DNA from: Deltaproteobacteria bacterium | Lineage (GTDB): Bacteria > Desulfobacterota_C > Deferrisomatia > Deferrisomatales > JACRMM01 | Assembly: GCA_016218905.1 (NCBI GenBank) | Contig: JACRCS010000667.1 | Location: 1-9,174 of the forward strand | Length of the DNA: 9,174 nt | Reading direction: 5' to 3' | In this document: positions 5,570-9,174 of the stretch, in pieces | How positions within the stretch are numbered: position 1 is the stretch's first letter | How the letters are laid out: each line of letters begins with the position of its first letter | Position numbers and translations under genes: made by a program | Notes under the pieces: model-generated | What the model was told of the DNA's origin: nothing | Database searches by the model: none | What the model saw: the letters and a program-made list of their open reading frames with translations, nothing else

Positions 5570-6598
5570 CTAGGGGCCCAGTGAGACCGGGCCCCCGAAG
5601 GCCTCCGCCGCCTCATGGAGGAAGTCCTGCTCCCGGTCGCGGTACTTCGGGGAGAAGTGGAAGACCCGGAGTTCGGCGACTCCGGCACTCCGGGCGAGCT
5701 CGCCCGCCTGGGCCGCGGTGAGGTGGTGGCGGTCGCGGGCCCGGTCGGCGTCCTCCGAGAGGAAGGCGGACTCGCAGTAGAGGACGTGGGCGCCGCGGAC
5801 GAGGGAGACGGCCCGTTCGACCTCGGGGTGGCTCCAGCCGCAGTCGGCGATGTAGGCGAGCTTCTGGCCCTGCGTCACGAGGATGACTCCGGCTTCGAGG
5901 AGGGCGGAGAGCGGCGCCTCCTTCCCGGACGGGAGCGGGATCGGCGTCTCCGGCGGGACGCCGGCGAGCACCGCTTCCTTGAGGGTCCTCACCCAGGGTC
6001 CGGGCTCGAGCCCGAGACGGTCGAGGGCGGCGCGGTTCACGTTGGCGTGGGCGGGCTCCTCGATGGCGTAGGCGATGCTGGCGATCTGGTGGTTCATCCG
6101 CGCCGCGAGCACGCGAAAGCCTGTCTCCCGGTGGACCTCCCGGATTCCGATCTCCTCCTCCCGGAGCGCCATGATCCCCCCTGCCTGGCGGCGAAACTCC
6201 TCCTGGCATGGAAAGTGCCAGAGGGCGGCTGTGGACGCCTTCCCCTCGGACCACTCGAGGACCTCCAGCACGAAGGGCTCCTCGTAGGACGCGACGAGGT
6301 TCCAGGTGTAGCCGGAGAGCTTTCCCTCCACCCGATCGGCGATGCCGGGGGGGCCCACGAGCCGGAAGGTCTTCCGTCGGCCCAGGCTGTAGCGCACGAG
6401 GGTGTCGAGCCCGCAGAAGTGGTCGATGTGGGCGTGGGAGACGAAGGCGTGGGTCGCCTTCAGCACGGGCCGGGCCGGGAGGTCGTGAAGGTCCCCCAGG
6501 TCGAAGAAGACGTTCCGGCCCATCCCCAGGAGCCGCACGAGGAGCGCCGGATCTCCGAAGGGTCCGTTCACCAGGCGGGGGTGGAAGGTCGGGCGCAC
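5570..6598 (-). CDS. rnz: ribonuclease Z-like metallo-beta-lactamase-fold hydrolase
   Basis: A 342-residue cytoplasmic enzyme of the RNase Z/ElaC type, which in well-studied members cuts the 3' trailer from tRNA precursors using zinc. The metal site is complete: H55-A-H57-I-D59-H60 in VSHAHIDH, H170 in the MNH motif, D252 in IADCGW, and H314 in VFHFSPKYRD. The family's ESAFLSEDADRARDRHHLTAAQAGELAR (pieces at 276-303) is also present, with the conserved histidines at 291-292. The stretch RLGLEPGPWVRTLK (194-207) fits the usual RNase Z pattern. The start is GTG (6596-6598), followed by the expected opening RPTFHPRLVNGPFGDP. No ATG is available and the ribosome site is weak. It begins 14 bp after the DUF3187 stop, so translation may be coupled. 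It could be a related hydrolase rather than the main tRNA nuclease. Confidence 0.83.
   Translation of the reverse strand: MRPTFHPRLVNGPFGDPALLVRLLGMGRNVFFDLGDLHDLPARPVLKATHAFVSHAHIDHFCGLDTLVRYSLGRRKTFRLVGPPGIADRVEGKLSGYTWNLVASYEEPFVLEVLEWSEGKASTAALWHFPCQEEFRRQAGGIMALREEEIGIREVHRETGFRVLAARMNHQIASIAYAIEEPAHANVNRAALDRLGLEPGPWVRTLKEAVLAGVPPETPIPLPSGKEAPLSALLEAGVILVTQGQKLAYIADCGWSHPEVERAVSLVRGAHVLYCESAFLSEDADRARDRHHLTAAQAGELARSAGVAELRVFHFSPKYRDREQDFLHEAAEAFGGPVSLGP
5573..5595 (-). terminator. GC hairpin at the end of the RNase Z-like gene
   Basis: GGGGCCC (5573-5579) and GGGCCCC (5589-5595) are exact reverse complements around a 9-nt loop, straddling the last codons before the TAG at 5570-5572. 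There is no T-run after it. It may slow or end transcription, but G+C-rich chance pairing is a real alternative. Confidence 0.2.
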
Positions 6599-6612
6599 TC
6601 GGGCGATCCGCT

Positions 6613-7707
6613 CTAGCGGGGCGGAGCGTTCGCCTCGCCGGTCCACGCGAGGTTCAGGAAGAGCGCGATGTCCGGCGAGGTCTCGACGGCCACGTCCTCG
6701 GTCATGCCGAAGCTCGCGCGCAGTCCCCCGAAGCTCCGGGCGACACCGAGGGCGAAGAGGACGGGGTCCCGGTCGAGCGCTCTCAATCCCGTGTCGTACG
6801 GGCTCGAGAAGTAGTGGAGCTCCAGCTGCACGTCCACGCCTCGGCCGACGTCGAGGGCGGCGGTCCCCCCGGCGGCGAGAGCCCAGTGGCTCCCGAGCCG
6901 CAGCGCCGGGTCGGGGCTGCCTCCGACGTACACTGCATCGAGGTTTCCCCAGAAGCGGAACCACCCGGCCCGGGCGTCGCCGAGGAGGCCCACGGATGCG
7001 TCCGCGTGCTCGCTCCCGAAACCCCTGCTGCGGCTCCCGGTGGGCAGCTTGACGAGGGCGCGGGCGGCGAGGTCGCGTCGGGACCCCACGGCCGACTTGA
7101 CGGACAGCACGGCGTCACCGAGGCCTGCGCCAGGCTTGGGGTCGAACGCTCGCGCGCCCCTCCGGATCCGATAGGCGAAGCGGTTCTCCGGCGCCGTGTT
7201 TCGGCCGCCGGTGGGAAAATTGAAGGCGTCGTGATAGGAGTTGATGACGGAGTCGAAGAGGCCGGCTCCGGTCCAGAGGAGGGGAAGGTCGAACTCGACT
7301 TCCATTCGCCCGACGCCGAGGGCGTAACGGAGGTCGGCCCGAGCGACCTCCATATCGAGCAGGGCGTCGGAGTTGGATCCCGCGCGGTTCGTGAAGATGC
7401 TCGCGTAGGCGAGGTCGATCCCGAGCCGCGTCTTCCCTGGAGCGAGGCGCTCGGGGAGGTCCGGACCCGGGTCGAGCAGGAAGAGATGCTGCGGCGCGAG
7501 GTTCCGCGCTCCGAGGGGCGCGGGCTCGGCGCGGGCGAGCGTCGGGAGGAGCGCGCAGGCGAGCGCCCACAGCAGCAGGCCTTCCCGTTGACGGCCCCCC
7601 GCGCGCCGGTGGTAGAGTGCCCGGCGGGCGCCGGTCCGCTCGCGCGTCCGGGGTTCGGTCTCCCAGCCGTCCGGGAGGGCTCTTGCACGTGCCAGCCGGT
7701 TCTCCAT
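6613..7707 (-). CDS. DUF3187 family outer-membrane-type protein, start uncertain
   Basis: The mature part begins with PLGARNLAP and continues with many short alternating beta-strand-like stretches ending LFLNLAWTG, as in outer-membrane barrels. The DUF3187 signature YHDAFNFPTGGRN (158-170) followed by ENRFAYR is clear. No function is established for the family that I can name. A signal peptide is obvious at about 43-60 (hydrophobic LLLWALACALLPTLARA), but the only ordinary in-frame start is the ATG at 7705-7707, which places 42 mostly charged residues before it and overlaps the 5' end of rmuC on the other strand. A non-standard start such as one of three successive CTG codons (7570-7578), preceded by GGGAAGG, would give a normal signal peptide. 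The gene body is secure; the first 42 codons are doubtful. It heads a probable operon with the RNase Z-like gene. Confidence 0.78.
   Translation of the reverse strand: MENRLARARALPDGWETEPRTRERTGARRALYHRRAGGRQREGLLLWALACALLPTLARAEPAPLGARNLAPQHLFLLDPGPDLPERLAPGKTRLGIDLAYASIFTNRAGSNSDALLDMEVARADLRYALGVGRMEVEFDLPLLWTGAGLFDSVINSYHDAFNFPTGGRNTAPENRFAYRIRRGARAFDPKPGAGLGDAVLSVKSAVGSRRDLAARALVKLPTGSRSRGFGSEHADASVGLLGDARAGWFRFWGNLDAVYVGGSPDPALRLGSHWALAAGGTAALDVGRGVDVQLELHYFSSPYDTGLRALDRDPVLFALGVARSFGGLRASFGMTEDVAVETSPDIALFLNLAWTGEANAPPR
7588..7618 (+). promoter_or_regulatory. candidate promoter of rmuC
   Basis: TTGACG (7588-7593) and TAGAGT (7613-7618) match sigma70 boxes at five and four of six positions, but the spacer of 19 bp is long. 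Transcription from about 7625 would leave a 65-nt leader to the GTG at 7689 and would exclude the upstream GTG at 7617. It lies within the region coding for the N-terminus of the opposing DUF3187 protein. Confidence 0.35.
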
Positions 7708-8990
7708 GGCTCCCCGTCCTTCTCCTCTGCGCCCTGCTCCTGCTCTGCGTCGCGGGGCTCTGGCTGTTGGTCCTGCGCCGTTCTCCCGGAGCTCCCGCGT
7801 CCGAGGCGGAGGCCCGACTCTCGGCTCGGGTGGACCAGCTCCGCTCGGCCCTCGAGGGCGCCCTCCGGGAGGCCGGAGCCTCTTCCGCGAGGGGCCAGAC
7901 CGAGCTCGCGCTCCAGCTCACCACGCACCTCCAGGAGCTGAAGCTCGCGTTCCTCGGTACCCTCGACGCCCGCTTCGAACGCCTCCACGCGGGGCAGGCC
8001 GAGGGCCTCTCGTTGGCCCGGCGAGAGCAGGCGTCGGCGCTGGAGGGCGTCCGGGACCGTCTCGCCTCGGAGTTGGGGCGCATGCGCCAGGAGAACGAGG
8101 CAAAGCTCGAGCAGATCCGCGCCACGGTGGACGAGCGCCTCCAGACGACCCTGGAGACGCGGCTCGGCCACTCCTTCCGGCTCGTCAGCGAGCGGCTCGA
8201 GCAGGTCCACAAGGGGCTTGGCGAGATGCAGGCGCTCGCCAGCGGAGTCGGGGACCTGAAGCGGATCCTCACGAACATCCGTTCCCGCGGCGCCTTCGGA
8301 GAAGCGCAGCTCGAGGCCCTGCTCGAGCAGGTCCTCACCCCCGGCCAGTACGATCGGAACGTCGCCACCGTCCCGGGCAGCGCCGAGCGCGTCGAGTTTG
8401 CCGTCCGGCTCCCCGGCCGCGACCCCGACGGCTGCGTCGTGCGCCTCCCGATCGACGCGAAGTTCCCGCAGGAGGACTACCAGCGCCTGCAGGAGGCCTA
8501 CGAAGCCGGCGACCGCCCGGCCCTCGAAGCGGCGCGGCGGTCGCTGAAGGCCCGGCTCCTGGACGAAGCCGCCAAGATCCGCTCGAAGTACCTCGCTCCG
8601 CCCCACCCGACCGACTTCGCCCTCCTCGTCCTGGCCACGGAAGGGCTCTACGCGGAGGCCCTGCGGCTCCCCGGGCTCCTCGAGACCCTGCAGAGGGACT
8701 GCCGCGTGGTGCTGGTGGGACCGGCGACCCTCTACGCGGTGCTGAACAGCCTGCAGATGGGGTTCCGGACCCTGGCCATCGAGCGCCGCGCGAGCGAGGT
8801 CTGGGCGGTGCTCTCGGCCGTGAAGGCCGAGTTCGCGAAGTTTGGCAAGTCCCTCGAGGACGTCAAGAAGAAGCTCCAGGAGGCCTCGTCCAAGATCGAG
8901 CTCTCCGAACAGCGCTCCCGAGCCGTCGAGCGGAAACTCCGCGACGTAGAGACGCTCCCCGAGAGCACTCCCGAGCTCTTCGAGCCCTGA
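7689..8990 (+). CDS. rmuC: DNA recombination protein RmuC
   Basis: A 433-residue RmuC-family protein. In E. coli, rmuC affects recombination at inverted repeats; the family carries a nuclease-like fold. Parts in order: an N-terminal membrane segment (about 7-29), a long charged coiled-coil stretch (about 38-195), the RmuC core from RGAFGEAQLEALLEQVL (200-216) through LPIDAKFPQEDY (253-264), KYLAPPHPTDFALLVLATEGLYAE (pieces at 300-323) and GPATLYAVLNSLQMGFRTL (344-362), then a C-terminal coiled coil (about 376-420). I chose GTG at 7689 because GGGAGGG (7673-7679) precedes it and it begins just before the membrane segment. A GTG at 7617 in the same frame would add 24 basic residues and lies within the likely promoter. 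TTG at 7683 is too close to the ribosome site. Confidence 0.93.
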   Translation: MPAGSPWLPVLLLCALLLLCVAGLWLLVLRRSPGAPASEAEARLSARVDQLRSALEGALREAGASSARGQTELALQLTTHLQELKLAFLGTLDARFERLHAGQAEGLSLARREQASALEGVRDRLASELGRMRQENEAKLEQIRATVDERLQTTLETRLGHSFRLVSERLEQVHKGLGEMQALASGVGDLKRILTNIRSRGAFGEAQLEALLEQVLTPGQYDRNVATVPGSAERVEFAVRLPGRDPDGCVVRLPIDAKFPQEDYQRLQEAYEAGDRPALEAARRSLKARLLDEAAKIRSKYLAPPHPTDFALLVLATEGLYAEALRLPGLLETLQRDCRVVLVGPATLYAVLNSLQMGFRTLAIERRASEVWAVLSAVKAEFAKFGKSLEDVKKKLQEASSKIELSEQRSRAVERKLRDVETLPESTPELFEP

Positions 8991-9005
8991 GGTGCTCTCG
9001 GGGAC

Positions 9006-9033
9006 CGGTTTTCGGTTCTCGGTTTTCGGTACC
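9006..9033. repeat. heptamer tandem repeat (CGGTTTT type), four units
   Basis: Units CGGTTTT, CGGTTCT, CGGTTTT and CGGTACC follow each other every 7 bp, 16 nt after the rmuC stop. The reverse strand reads as the ENREPKTEN-type peptide seen in spurious frames. It looks like a low-complexity intergenic repeat; no terminator structure is evident in it. Confidence 0.6.
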
Positions 9034-9072
9034 AAGACTTCCAAGTGACTGGGGACCGCGTCTCACCTTCTT

Positions 9073-9159
9073 CGTCATTCCGGCATGGACGCCGGAATCC
9101 AGTACGCCATGGATGACCCTCCTGGGCGCTGGACCCCGGCAATCCGTGCCGGGGTGACG
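9073..9159. repeat. REP/MITE-like palindromic element, 87 bp
   Basis: The ends CGTCA (9073-9077) and TGACG (9155-9159) are inverted, and each half folds on its own. ATTCCGGC (9077-9084) pairs with GCCGGAAT (9091-9098) around 6 nt, and ACCCCGGC (9133-9140) pairs with GCCGGGGT (9148-9155) around 7 nt, both perfect 8-bp stems. ATCCAG on the left mirrors CTGGAC on the right. The motif GTCATTCCGGC...GCCGGAATCCAG is a widespread intergenic repeat in bacterial genomes, often moved in trans. It sits downstream of rmuC with no coding sequence of its own. Confidence 0.8.
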
Positions 9160-9174
9160 GAAGAGAGGCCGGCG

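Noticed and set aside
6783..9044. Minus-strand open frame of 753 residues antisense to rmuC
   Set aside because: It is the complement of RmuC coding sequence and out of frame with the DUF3187 gene; no recognisable motif.
9073..9159. Strong rho-independent terminator for rmuC
   Set aside because: It is 80 bp beyond the stop, has no T-run, and fits a dispersed palindromic element better.

Overview
The window is high-GC DNA (about two thirds G+C by eye) from a Gram-negative bacterium. It encodes a DUF3187 outer-membrane-type protein, a periplasmic DsbC-like disulfide isomerase, an exported ChaN-like protein and a cardiolipin synthase. Gene content and small repeats would suit Desulfobacterota, Myxococcota, Acidobacteriota or related phyla, but no phylogenetic marker here decides between them. 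There are no rRNA or tRNA genes, no transposase, no phage genes and no CRISPR array.

Layout from left to right. (1) Positions 1-553, minus: 5' part of a Lon-family (AAA_32/LonB-like) ATPase-protease, cut by the window edge. It has its own sigma70-like promoter, and a perfect 10-bp-arm inverted repeat lies over the -35 box. (2) 687-796: a 9-bp-period array whose left part reads TGGAC and right part GTCCA, so it can fold back on itself. (3) 806-1963, minus: a phosphofructokinase with the residue pair of the pyrophosphate-dependent type. (4) Divergent from it, 2159-4299, plus: cls and a dsbC-like gene 20 bp apart, probably one operon. (5) 4275-5129, minus: a ChaN-like protein converging on and overlapping dsbC by 25 bp, with a perfect 11-bp hairpin in its 3' end. 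It starts at TTG. (6) 5168-5336: three 55-bp tandem repeats that are almost wholly hairpin-forming. (7) 5335-7707, minus: DUF3187 protein, RNase Z-like enzyme and a 44-residue membrane protein, closely spaced and probably co-transcribed, perhaps on through the repeats into the ChaN-like gene. (8) 7689-8990, plus: rmuC, whose 5' end overlaps the annotated start of the DUF3187 gene. (9) 8991-9174: a short heptamer repeat and an 87-bp REP/MITE-like palindromic element.

Most genes are ordinary housekeeping or envelope functions: protein quality control, glycolysis, cardiolipin synthesis, periplasmic disulfide folding, RNA 3'-end processing and DNA maintenance. I found no evidence for a new multi-gene defence or mobile system. 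The most unusual content is non-coding: the operator-like palindrome at the lon-like promoter, the fold-back 9-bp array, and the 55-bp array in which the only inter-copy difference falls in the short linker between two predicted hairpins.
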